Shown: positions 21,359-29,005 of the stretch, one piece after another | Layout of the letters: every line of letters starts with the position of its first letter | How positions within the stretch are numbered: the first letter of the stretch is position 1 | Virus record (IMG/VR): IMGVR_UViG_3300027675_000013 | Location: 1 to 43,079 of that record | Direction: 5' to 3' (one strand) | DNA: 43,079 nucleotides | Source: a virus | Made by a program: the position numbers and the translations under genes | Notes under the pieces: generated by a model | The model's input: the letters and a program-made list of their open reading frames with translations, nothing else | Database searches by the model: none | Told to the model about the DNA's origin: nothing

Positions 21359-22675
21359 TTGACAGGTGATGAAATATTTAAAATAATTACTAATTGGACC
21401 AGTTCAGATTTATATAAAAGAATGGCCGATGGCCTAAGATATTATAAATGCGGAAATGATGTTTTGAAAAGGAAATTTTATTATTATAAATATGGTGAAA
21501 AAGTCATTGATACCTATAGGGCAAATGTAAAAATAGTTGATGATTTCTTAAAGATCATTATTGATCAAAAAGTAAGTTATTGTTTGGCCAAAGATGTAAT
21601 AATTGATAATGTTAAGGATCTTCCATTCGATATCAACGACGAGATTGATTACGTGGCAGAAGATGCCAGCCAGAAAAGCCGCAGTTGGTGTTTTGTTTGG
21701 ATTGATGAGGCTGGATTATTTAGGCAAAAACAAATAAATTCAGAAATAGTTATACCCCTTTACGATGGAAGTATAGAGGAAAAAATGACTGGTTTAATTC
21801 GGACCTATTCCCTTAATGATGAAGATTTCGCAGAATATTGGGAAGATAATTATAAAACTTTGTACAAGAAAGACGGCTCCAAGTATATAGAAGTATCTAA
21901 GGTAACCCATCTCGATAATAATGTTGGCTGGGGTAAAATTCCCTTTATTCGTTTATTAAATAACCGTTATGAAATGACAGATTTAGACAATATAAAAAGT
22001 TTGATTGATGCCTATGATTACACTATATCAGACTTTGCAAACAATTTTATTGATTTTCAGGAGGTCATTTACAAGTTAGTTAATTATGCCGAAAGTTTGA
22101 AAGATGAACAATCTTTATCTGAATTAGTTGATTTTCTTAAGAAATATAAAATCGTCAGTGTTGATGAAAACGGCGACTTTGACGTTTTAGTTAATGAAGT
22201 ACCCAGCGAGGCCCGGAGCCTATTTCTTGAAATCTTAAGAAAAAACATTTATCAAATGTCTCATAGTGTCGATACTGAAAAATTATCCGGTGGCGACTTG
22301 ACAAATGTTACCATCAAGGCATATTTCACAAACTTAGATCAAAAATGTAATAAATTTTTAAAAGAGTGTAAAAGATATGTCATGGATATGTTATACTTTT
22401 CTAATAAGTATAAAGAATTTAAAAGTCTTCCTTTGGATGATTTGACGAAAGTTAACATTAAGTTTAATAAATCGCAAATTATAAATGAGACTGAAATAGT
22501 TGAATTATTGGTATCAATGGGAATGAGATTATCTAGGGAAACAATGTTGAAGTTAACGCCCTGGGTTGATGATCCAGAGGAAGAAATGAAAAAACTCGAT
22601 AAGGAAGCCGACACAGAGGCCCAATCAATGGACCCAGACCCCACTAAACAAGCTAATTTTAATAAAATTTTATAA
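21359..22675 (+). CDS. Portal protein (SPP1 gp6-like)
   Basis: A 438-residue protein in the portal position after TerL. Typical features: a helical N-terminus with YYKCGNDVLKRKFYYY, TYRANVKIVDDFLKIIIDQKVSYCL near 45-70 (the gp6-type membrane-binding-like helix), the central VGWGKIPFIRLLNN motif near 185, and a long C-terminal helix. Twelve copies form the channel for DNA. TTG 21359 is preferred, since AAAGGGGTGAT lies 8 bases before it. The acidic C-terminal tail ends just before three RNA hairpins. Confidence 0.85.
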   Translation: MTGDEIFKIITNWTSSDLYKRMADGLRYYKCGNDVLKRKFYYYKYGEKVIDTYRANVKIVDDFLKIIIDQKVSYCLAKDVIIDNVKDLPFDINDEIDYVAEDASQKSRSWCFVWIDEAGLFRQKQINSEIVIPLYDGSIEEKMTGLIRTYSLNDEDFAEYWEDNYKTLYKKDGSKYIEVSKVTHLDNNVGWGKIPFIRLLNNRYEMTDLDNIKSLIDAYDYTISDFANNFIDFQEVIYKLVNYAESLKDEQSLSELVDFLKKYKIVSVDENGDFDVLVNEVPSEARSLFLEILRKNIYQMSHSVDTEKLSGGDLTNVTIKAYFTNLDQKCNKFLKECKRYVMDMLYFSNKYKEFKSLPLDDLTKVNIKFNKSQIINETEIVELLVSMGMRLSRETMLKLTPWVDDPEEEMKKLDKEADTEAQSMDPDPTKQANFNKIL

Positions 22676-22681
22676 TAAATA

Positions 22682-22751
22682 TTTAAGTGATAAAACACTA
22701 TAAAATACATTAAGTGGAAACACTATAAAATTTAAGTCTAAGGACTATAAA
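22682..22751 (+). promoter_or_regulatory. Three tandem bulged-A RNA hairpins before scaffold gene
   Basis: Hairpins at 22682-22704, 22710-22728 and 22731-22751 share one design: TTA or TTTA, then AGTG (AGTC in the third), a 4-6-base loop (ATAAAA, GAAA, TAAG), CACT (GACT in the third), one unpaired A, and TAA or TAAA. The G-C pair at the loop end becomes C-G in the third copy, a compensatory change. The third stem ends directly before the ribosome site CGGAGGA (22752-22758) of the scaffold gene. This looks like a translational operator or RNA-processing array; the ligand is unknown. Confidence 0.75.
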
Positions 22752-22763
22752 CGGAGGATTTAT

Positions 22764-23426
22764 ATGGAATGGCTAAAAAAATTGTTAGGGGAAGATAAAT
22801 ATAAAAAATTGGAAGAATCGGGAATGTTAGAAATTTTAAAAACTTCACTTGGTGAAATTGAATATATTCCTAATGACCCCAAACAAGTAATCCCCAAACA
22901 TGTTTTTAATGAAAAAAATGACAGAGTCAAGCTATTAGAAGGCCAAATCACAGAATACGAAAAGCAAGTAAAGGGTATTTCCGGTATGGTGACAGATAAA
23001 ACCATGCAGGAAGAATTAGCCAAGCAAGAAGCGAAATTTAAATTGGAAATAAAAAACCAAGAAACAATATTTAATAGCCAAATAGAAAAGAAAAACAAAG
23101 AATTTTTGTTAACTAACCTATTGGCTAAAGAAGGGGTAAAACATCCAGAATTGCTTCTTAAAGTTATTGATTTAGACAGTGTAATTTTAGCTGACAATAC
23201 TATAGTAAATCATGAAAAGATACTTACCCCATTAAAAGAAGATTATAAGGTTTTATTTTCGCCGCCGCAAGTTACAGGACAAACGCCACCAAAGGGTGAA
23301 ACTACACCACCGGCAAATAATAAAGATGAATTAATAAAACAATTCAACACTTATCAACAAAATGGCGATCCTCGTATGTTTGCGATTCAGAGGCAAATAA
23401 AGGCTTTAGATGAAACTGAAAAATAA
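22764..23426 (+). CDS. Phage scaffold protein (GP20-like)
   Basis: A 220-residue acidic/helical protein directly before the capsid gene. It starts WLKKLLGED, followed by a long coiled coil near 50-125 (KLLEGQITEYEKQV, EELAKQEAKFKLEIKNQE), LLAKEGVKHPELLLKVIDLDSV near 130-150 and a Pro/Thr-rich linker before a basic C-terminus. This is the usual order in GP20-type scaffolds, which guide capsid assembly and then leave. CGGAGGA lies 6 bases before the ATG, abutting the third RNA hairpin. Confidence 0.85.
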   Translation: MEWLKKLLGEDKYKKLEESGMLEILKTSLGEIEYIPNDPKQVIPKHVFNEKNDRVKLLEGQITEYEKQVKGISGMVTDKTMQEELAKQEAKFKLEIKNQETIFNSQIEKKNKEFLLTNLLAKEGVKHPELLLKVIDLDSVILADNTIVNHEKILTPLKEDYKVLFSPPQVTGQTPPKGETTPPANNKDELIKQFNTYQQNGDPRMFAIQRQIKALDETEK

Positions 23427-23440
23427 GGAGTTGAATTTAA

Positions 23441-24439
23441 ATGGCTTATACAGATTCCGAAGACCTGAATTATTTAGGAACATTATTCGCAACTGGAAAT
23501 AGAAAAACGCCTTTTTTGAATGCAATAGGCGCTCCCATTGATGATATGGGTAATATAAATAGCGCGGCTGTTAAAGTCGTAACATCTTTTGAATTCCCTG
23601 TGGCCGTTCCTTTTGATACCGGTTCCGGCGCAGTCCCTAATATTGACGAAGCGGCCTCCGTAACTGGAATTGATGCCGTAACAATAACCAGGGGCCAAGA
23701 CTTGCAAACTTGTCAAATATTTATGCAAAGAGCAGAGGTTAGTTATAAGAAACTTTCAACTTATGGAACTATGGCAATGGGAACCCCTCCAGAGGGCGCA
23801 CACAATATTGATGGTGTTGCAATGGGTATGTCAACCAATATTCCCGGTAATCCTGTAATGAATGAAATGGATTTCCAAGTAATGGGAAGACTTAGAAAAA
23901 TGGCAACTGATATCGACTATACTATTATTAATGGTGTATATCAGGGAGCCGCCTCTGTAAGTACAGCCGCAAAAATGAGGGGTATAAAATCCGCAATTAC
24001 AACTAATGCAACTGCGGCCGGTTCTGTTTACATCTCTCAAACACTTATTAACGCTACACTCAAAAAAATGGTTGATGCTGGAGCCCCAATGACTAACTTA
24101 ATGATGGTCTGTAATTCGTTCCAACGTCAAAAAGTTGGCGCATTATATGAATTTGTCCCTATGTCACGGACTGAGGGCGGTAGCCAAATTCAAAGAGTAT
24201 ATACAGATTTTTGTGAATTTGGTTTATTATATGACCCTAATTGCCCTGCTGGAGAAGTATACTTCACCGATATGGCACAATTAAGAATAGTAATTTGTCC
24301 TGTAACTGGGAAATACATTATAATTGAAGAAAAAAAGACGGCTGGAGCAAGCTTTAGCAAACAGATATATGCTCAAGTTTCACTGGATTACGGTCCAGAA
24401 GAATACCATGGCAAAATTACCGGATTATTGACTTCATAA
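23441..24439 (+). CDS. Major capsid protein (SU10-like, HK97 fold)
   Basis: A 332-residue protein right after the scaffold. The overall sequence fits the SU10/DUF5309 type of HK97-fold major capsid proteins: FATGNRKTPFLNAIG near 16-30, RGQDLQTCQIFMQRAEVSY near 84-102, RLRKMATDIDYTIINGVYQG near 150-170 and VYFTDMAQLRIVICPVTGKY near 270-290. No protease gene is seen, and the N-terminus lacks a delta domain, which fits use of a separate scaffold. A strong hairpin terminator follows the gene. Confidence 0.85.
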   Translation: MAYTDSEDLNYLGTLFATGNRKTPFLNAIGAPIDDMGNINSAAVKVVTSFEFPVAVPFDTGSGAVPNIDEAASVTGIDAVTITRGQDLQTCQIFMQRAEVSYKKLSTYGTMAMGTPPEGAHNIDGVAMGMSTNIPGNPVMNEMDFQVMGRLRKMATDIDYTIINGVYQGAASVSTAAKMRGIKSAITTNATAAGSVYISQTLINATLKKMVDAGAPMTNLMMVCNSFQRQKVGALYEFVPMSRTEGGSQIQRVYTDFCEFGLLYDPNCPAGEVYFTDMAQLRIVICPVTGKYIIIEEKKTAGASFSKQIYAQVSLDYGPEEYHGKITGLLTS

Positions 24440-24471
24440 TAAAATTCTCAGTTTAAACTGATTTATATATA

Positions 24472-24505
24472 TGGCTCAGAGTTTGAATTCTCTGAGCCAG
24501 TTTTG
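24472..24505 (+). terminator. Hairpin terminator after capsid gene
   Basis: TGGCTCAGAG (24472-24481) pairs exactly with CTCTGAGCCA (24490-24499), with a short GTTTTG tail. A 12-base palindrome CAGTTTAAACTG (24449-24460) lies just upstream. It probably reduces transcription beyond the abundant capsid mRNA. Confidence 0.7.
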
Positions 24506-24523
24506 AAATAGGGAGTGATTAGA

Positions 24524-24745
24524 TTGGCAAACCAAATTGATATTATTTTACAAATAGTAACTAATACTGAAAGAAAAGTTGATGAAATCTCAAGAAACAT
24601 GGTTACAAAAGAGAATTGCAATGACAAACGCGCCAATTGTATATATTCTAAAAAATTTGAATGGTCCTTAAAAAAGATTACTATTTTGGTCGGATTGATA
24701 GGCGCTTTTTTTACCGGTCTTGTCAGTTTGGCGAAAATATTATAA
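24524..24745 (+). CDS. Small membrane protein, XhlA/holin-like, 73 aa
   Basis: N-terminal 25 residues form a short coiled coil (IILQIVTNTERKVDEISRN), followed by VTKENCNDKRANC with a pair of Cys, and a C-terminal membrane helix (ITILVGLIGAFFTGLVSLAKIL). This matches the layout of small phage haemolysin XhlA-like or holin-accessory proteins, where VTKE-x-C is recurrent. TTG 24524 is chosen, since GGGAGTGAT stands 8 bases before. Its place between capsid and head-fibre genes, away from holin and amidase, is odd. Confidence 0.6.
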   Translation: MANQIDIILQIVTNTERKVDEISRNMVTKENCNDKRANCIYSKKFEWSLKKITILVGLIGAFFTGLVSLAKIL

Positions 24746-24879
24746 TATAGAATTGCAAAGGAACGAATGTAATTTAAAATTACTACTTTGTAGATTAGAA
24801 TGTAATATAGTGAAAGATTCTTGAATCTAAATGTAAATGGTTCCATAAATTTTTAATAAATTGAAGGGAGCTTTTTTAT
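24746..24879 (+). other. Structured 134-base leader before head-fibre gene
   Basis: GGAAC (24760-24764) can pair with GTTCC (24840-24844), enclosing GTAAT/ATTAC (24769-24783) and AGATT/AATCT (24815-24828) stems. GAATGTAAT occurs twice (24765 and 24799). This could be an mRNA leader fold. No promoter is evident and the evidence is weak. Confidence 0.35.
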
Positions 24880-26208
24880 ATGGCTGAAACATCTTTAAAA
24901 AGTCAAATAGAACAATATTGTAAAAATCCACATCTTAGAAATTTATTTCTATTACTATATGAAACTTCATCCGGCCACGATCATGATGGGACTAATTCCA
25001 AGGCTGTAAGTGTTGGGACTGTTAGTGATAGTTCGGTAACTAATGCAAAATTGGCTACTGATGTAAAAATAGGAAGTTTAGCAACTTTAACCACAACTGC
25101 AAAAACATCGGTAGTTGCCGCAATTAATGAACTTGACGGCGAAATAGGGGTATTAAGTTCTTTAACAAGTAGAGTTACAACAAGTGTTGTTAATGCTATT
25201 AATAGCTTAGTTACTGATCGTGGCGATATAACCACCTTAACAACTACTGAAAAAAGTAATTTAGTTGGGGCAATTAATGAAGTTAATGCGGCCAACGCTT
25301 TAATGGTTACTTTAGCCGGGGCGCAAACATTAACCAATAAAATACTTAGCTCGCCAAAATTTTTAACACCTTTGCTCGATGATGGTGATGCCGGGGTTAC
25401 TATTACAAGTGCTGATCAAACTCATGCAAGCCCAGTTGTAACAATCCCAGATATAGCCGATGCGGCAGATACATTTTGTATGATTGACACCGCGCAAACA
25501 TTAACTTTAAAAACCTTAACAACTCCGATTATAGCTAGTTTATATCAAGATGCCGGTAAAACTAAATTGATGACTATCCCTAATGTTGCCAGTGATACCC
25601 TTGCCGTTTTGGCGGCTGAACAGACATTTACTAATAAAACGATTACAACGCCAGTTATAGCAAGTATTTATCAAGATGCCGGTAAAACAAAGTTGATGAC
25701 ATTGCCTGATGTTGCCAGTGATACATTGGCAGTTTTAGCCGGTGAGCAAACATTTACTAATAAAACTTTAACCACGCCAATAATTGCAAGTATATATCAG
25801 GATGCGGGAAAAACTAAATTAATGACTATTCCTGACACTGCAAATGATACATTATGCGCAATTGCCGCAACTCAAACATTAACAAACAAAACATTGACAG
25901 CACCGGCAATTACAAGCCCTAATTTAACTTTTTCGGCTTCAACTCATGATTTTTCTGGAGCTCATGCTGACTGGACATTGTCCGCCAGTGAATTAAAAAG
26001 TTTTATATTAACACCAACTAACGCCGACCAGGCAGTCAATATTATTGCCCCTTTGACTGATGGGAAAATGTATTGTGTTGTAAATGGTTCAGGCTTTAAC
26101 GTAGTTATTGCAGGGTCGTCTGGTAGTTCTGTTACTATTGCTAATACTAAAACAGCTATAGTTAGATGTGACGGCGTAAATTATTATAGGGTTACGGCCG
26201 ATGCTTAA
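24880..26208 (+). CDS. Repeat-containing head or tail fibre protein
   Basis: A 442-residue protein with an N-terminal region including HDHDGTNSK, then Thr/Ala-rich repeats. The clearest unit, about 37 residues, runs LTNKTLTTPIIASIYQDAGK, TKLMTIPDVASDTLAVLAAEQ and occurs three times near 205-325 with degenerate flanking units. LTNKTLT-x-P repeats are typical of phage fibres and head decoration proteins. The C-terminal domain (about 340-442) is beta-rich, suggesting a trimerisation or receptor part. Its place just after the capsid gene suggests a head fibre or decoration protein. GAAGGGAG precedes the ATG. Confidence 0.7.
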   Translation: MAETSLKSQIEQYCKNPHLRNLFLLLYETSSGHDHDGTNSKAVSVGTVSDSSVTNAKLATDVKIGSLATLTTTAKTSVVAAINELDGEIGVLSSLTSRVTTSVVNAINSLVTDRGDITTLTTTEKSNLVGAINEVNAANALMVTLAGAQTLTNKILSSPKFLTPLLDDGDAGVTITSADQTHASPVVTIPDIADAADTFCMIDTAQTLTLKTLTTPIIASLYQDAGKTKLMTIPNVASDTLAVLAAEQTFTNKTITTPVIASIYQDAGKTKLMTLPDVASDTLAVLAGEQTFTNKTLTTPIIASIYQDAGKTKLMTIPDTANDTLCAIAATQTLTNKTLTAPAITSPNLTFSASTHDFSGAHADWTLSASELKSFILTPTNADQAVNIIAPLTDGKMYCVVNGSGFNVVIAGSSGSSVTIANTKTAIVRCDGVNYYRVTADA

Positions 26209-26221
26209 GGGGGTGTTATAA

Positions 26222-26575
26222 ATGTCAAATATAGTTAACCAAACTTTTGACCCAATTTATGTAAGCCCAGATAATCAGGCAACGACTGCCTCTTATGTTG
26301 ATGTAACTGGAAGCAAAATAGATACTTTTTCAAAAACAAAAGTTTGTTATACTTGCAAAAATGCCCATGTGTCAAATAGTATTAATTGGAAGGTATTATG
26401 TTCAAATGATGATTCAAGTTATGTTGAAGCACAGGCGGAGGCAACTTTAGCCGCCGGGGCTATTGGAAGTTATACTAATACTTTGGCGACTTATAGATAT
26501 TATAAAGTACAAGTATTAACAACTAGTAATCCTGATCATGGGACTGCTCAAGTAAGAGGATTTTCCAAAGCTTAA
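26222..26575 (+). CDS. Beta-rich structural protein, 117 aa
   Basis: A Ser/Thr-rich, beta-type protein with VSNSINWKVLCSNDDSSYVEAQAEATLAAGAIG and ATYRYYKVQVL. This resembles jelly-roll-like head or fibre accessory domains of phages. GGGGGTG precedes the ATG and the fibre gene is 13 bases upstream, so it may be a cap or partner of the fibre. No firm family. Confidence 0.55.
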   Translation: MSNIVNQTFDPIYVSPDNQATTASYVDVTGSKIDTFSKTKVCYTCKNAHVSNSINWKVLCSNDDSSYVEAQAEATLAAGAIGSYTNTLATYRYYKVQVLTTSNPDHGTAQVRGFSKA

Positions 26576-26589
26576 GGAGTTGATTAAAT

Positions 26590-26904
26590 ATGATTCAAAT
26601 TGTAAATATGTCTGGTAAATTCATGAGAGAGTTAACCGCAAAATGGGAAGCTGCAAAACATAATGTCGGGCGTTTTTGTGTTGAAAAAATGCGGTATTAT
26701 GTAGCGGTTGATACTGGTTATTTACAATCAAGGTGTGAATATGTAATCAATAGAAATGAACTTTGGCTACAAAACGATGCCCCTTATGCTTTGTTCCAAG
26801 AAAAGGGAACTTCTAAAATGGCCGCTCATCCTTTTATGTACCCAGCTGTTTATAACCATAAAACGGAAATTGAGCTGATCGTAGCTCAAACTCTGAAAAT
26901 GTGA
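26590..26904 (+). CDS. HK97 gp10-like head-tail joining protein, 104 aa
   Basis: The HK97_gp10 pattern is visible: VAVDTGYLQSRCEYVI near 38-53 (D-T-G-x-L), NDAPYALFQEKGTSKMAAHPFMYPA near 62-86. These proteins lie at the connection of head and tail. AAGGAGTTGAT precedes the ATG. A tail-terminator-like gene follows after 10 bases. Confidence 0.8.
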   Translation: MIQIVNMSGKFMRELTAKWEAAKHNVGRFCVEKMRYYVAVDTGYLQSRCEYVINRNELWLQNDAPYALFQEKGTSKMAAHPFMYPAVYNHKTEIELIVAQTLKM

Positions 26905-26914
26905 GGTAATTATT

Positions 26915-27301
26915 ATGATGACTTTTGCAAAATTTAAAGAATATATCGGGGCAAAGATTGATGCGGCCACAACTATAAATGTCTATGGGACAAAGGCCGC
27001 TAAAGATGCGGTTTATCCATATTGTGTTTATAAATTAAAAAATATTGATAATCCAAGTCTTATCAAAGAAATTTGGGCCTGTGAAATAGATTACTGGGAT
27101 AAAGTTGCAAATAATGAGGATGAAATTAGTAGTGATACAATTTTAACCGCAGTTGAAGCTGTGAAAGCCGTGTTTAATGGTGGTTGGCAAGTAGAAACAA
27201 CCGGATTTTTTAAAAGTTATTTAGATTTTGCCGATGAAATACCTGATCCAGTTGACGGAATTTATAGATTTCAACAAAGATATATTATTGAATTAAGATA
27301 G
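26915..27301 (+). CDS. Tail terminator-like protein (DUF3168/gp17 type), 128 aa
   Basis: An alpha/beta protein in the tail-terminator position between gp10-like and tail tube. VYGTKAAKDAVYPYCVYKL near 24-42 is the P-Y-x-V-Y-x-L element of tail-completion proteins, followed by EIDYWDKVANNEDEISSDTI and a C-terminal strand RFQQRYIIELR. Two adjacent ATGs are possible; the first is used, with GAGG 9 bases upstream. Confidence 0.7.
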   Translation: MMTFAKFKEYIGAKIDAATTINVYGTKAAKDAVYPYCVYKLKNIDNPSLIKEIWACEIDYWDKVANNEDEISSDTILTAVEAVKAVFNGGWQVETTGFFKSYLDFADEIPDPVDGIYRFQQRYIIELR

Positions 27302-27319
27302 AAAGGAGTTGTTTTTTAT

Positions 27320-28411
27320 ATGTCTAGTGGTGTAGTAACGCCAGTTGTTCCAGCCGCCGATGATATAGTTCTTGGCGAGGTTTCTTTATATGCTAATTAT
27401 GAATTACCAAATCAATTAGAATTAGGCGCTTTACAAGGTGGAATTAAGTTGCAACTAGCAAGAAAAATCGAAGATATTAAATTTGATGGGGCCTATGGCG
27501 GACAATTAGATGCTAATGGCGTACCATTAAAGAGGTATAGAGAATTTTTAGTTAAGTTAAGTTTAGAATCTTTATGTTTAAAATATATGAACAATAAAAA
27601 TATTTCAAAATGTAATTCGACTGATAGTTGGGAATCTGGAGATTGGAGCGGAACCGGTGGAACGTTTACCGCCGAATCTACAATAGTTCTGGCTGGTGAT
27701 CAGTCTGCTAAGTTTTCCGGTAATACGGATGCTTATGGAATACATGAAGTTTTTTCTGCTTCTAAAGATTTAACAGCTTTTGACAATTCCGAAGTAAGCA
27801 CAACCGCAGATTATATCTGTTTTGCGATTTATATAGCAACCGCCGAAATAGCAAAATTAGGCACGGGAATAAAAATATTGTTACATAATGATGCAGAACT
27901 AACAAAAACAAATTATAAACATTATACAGTTGCTAAAGCAAGCCTAGTAAATGGCTGGAATGTTTTTAAAATTGCTAAATCTTCATTTAGTACAGCAGGC
28001 TCCGGTTTATGGACTGGGGTAACCGGTGTTAGTTTTGAATTGTCTGGAAGTCCGACCGGAACACCGGTGTTTTATGTTGATTGTATTTCTTTGTTGCAAA
28101 ATCAAAGTAAATCGACAATAGTTCCATTAAATGCCGCTTTTTTTAGTATGACGGATGAAGGAGATTATAGAAAAATAGTGGGTAATTTAACGGTTAGTGA
28201 TAACAACTATTTTGAAAATATTGCTGTCGTAGGGAAAAAACATTCCGGCAAAAACTTTATCGTAATTTGTCGCCATGTAAGTAATGATGGGAAAATTGAA
28301 AGAGCTTTAAAAGAGAAAACCGAAGTCGTATCCGGGACCGAATTTTTAGGCCATTACACTTCATATTCTCCTTTAACCGTTCCCGTTACTATTAGAGATT
28401 ATGATGTTTAA
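27320..28411 (+). CDS. Tail tube protein with inserted jelly-roll domain
   Basis: A 363-residue paralogue of the next gene. The N-terminus MSSGVVTPVVPAADDIVLGE and the end VTIRDYDV match the neighbour (TPQVPNANDILLGE and FEIREYDV), and the block TDEGDYRKI to EFLGHY aligns with TDMGDYHQI to DYEGLY. Residues about 92-262 are an extra domain, with DSWESGDWSG and WNVFKIAKSSF, then GTPVFYVDCISLL, a layout typical of carbohydrate-binding or jelly-roll modules. The insertion would project outside the tube and may bind the cell surface. AAAGGAG precedes the ATG. Confidence 0.75.
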   Translation: MSSGVVTPVVPAADDIVLGEVSLYANYELPNQLELGALQGGIKLQLARKIEDIKFDGAYGGQLDANGVPLKRYREFLVKLSLESLCLKYMNNKNISKCNSTDSWESGDWSGTGGTFTAESTIVLAGDQSAKFSGNTDAYGIHEVFSASKDLTAFDNSEVSTTADYICFAIYIATAEIAKLGTGIKILLHNDAELTKTNYKHYTVAKASLVNGWNVFKIAKSSFSTAGSGLWTGVTGVSFELSGSPTGTPVFYVDCISLLQNQSKSTIVPLNAAFFSMTDEGDYRKIVGNLTVSDNNYFENIAVVGKKHSGKNFIVICRHVSNDGKIERALKEKTEVVSGTEFLGHYTSYSPLTVPVTIRDYDV

Positions 28412-28429
28412 TAGAAAGGAAGTGATTAA

Positions 28430-28975
28430 ATGAGCAGTGGCGTTGTTACCCCACAAGTCCCGAATGCTAACGATATATTGTTGGGTGAAGGGACTGTATA
28501 CGCTAATTATGGCGAAGTTGGCGAGGCTATAATTGGAGCCACTCAATCCGGCTCTAAATTTGTAATTGATACTAAAACAATTGATCCCAAAATTGATGGA
28601 GTTTATGGACCAGTTGAAGGCCTTAAAAGAATTGATCAAATGAGGCCCCATCTTATAGTTAATTTTTTAAAACTAACTTATGTCAGTTTAGCTTATGGTG
28701 TACCTTGTACAGTTACGGACATGGGGGATTATCATCAAATAGATTTTAATCTAAATATAGAAGCGGCCGACGTTTTAACCAATGTTGCTTTTATTGGCCA
28801 AAAACATGACGGCAAAGCTTGTAAAATAATTGTAAAAAATAGTTTGAATGTTGGAAATATTGACTTAAATTATAAAGAAAAAGGCGAAGTTACCAGCGAA
28901 ATGGATTACGAAGGACTATATGCCCAAGCAACCCCAACGACTCCGCCTTTTGAAATTAGGGAATATGATGTTTAA
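28430..28975 (+). CDS. Major tail tube protein
   Basis: A 181-residue protein in the tail tube position, before the tail chaperones. It is beta-rich with one helix (DQMRPHLIVNFLKLTYVSL). It shares its start, middle and end with the preceding larger protein, so the two are a tandem duplication. The plain form would build most of the tube and the decorated form a minority of rings. AAAGGAAGTGATT precedes the ATG. A hairpin overlaps the stop. Confidence 0.75.
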   Translation: MSSGVVTPQVPNANDILLGEGTVYANYGEVGEAIIGATQSGSKFVIDTKTIDPKIDGVYGPVEGLKRIDQMRPHLIVNFLKLTYVSLAYGVPCTVTDMGDYHQIDFNLNIEAADVLTNVAFIGQKHDGKACKIIVKNSLNVGNIDLNYKEKGEVTSEMDYEGLYAQATPTTPPFEIREYDV

Positions 28976-28991
28976 TGTTCGGTGAACATTA
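28973..28991 (+). other. 8-bp hairpin over the tail-tube stop codon
   Basis: TAATGTTC (28973-28980) pairs with GAACATTA (28984-28991) around GGT. It includes the TAA stop and ends next to AGAAAGGA, the ribosome site of the chaperone gene. It may limit translational read-on. Confidence 0.5.
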
Positions 28992-29005
28992 GAAAGGACT
29001 AAGAT

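Noticed and set aside
22760-23197. Minus-strand 145-codon frame under the scaffold gene
   Set aside because: The plus-strand scaffold gene has clear family features and a strong start; the antisense frame is Ser/Leu/Phe-rich without a site.
24981-25337. Minus-strand 118-codon frame
   Set aside because: It is the complement of the repetitive Thr/Ala-rich fibre gene, has no ribosome site, and its product is low-complexity.
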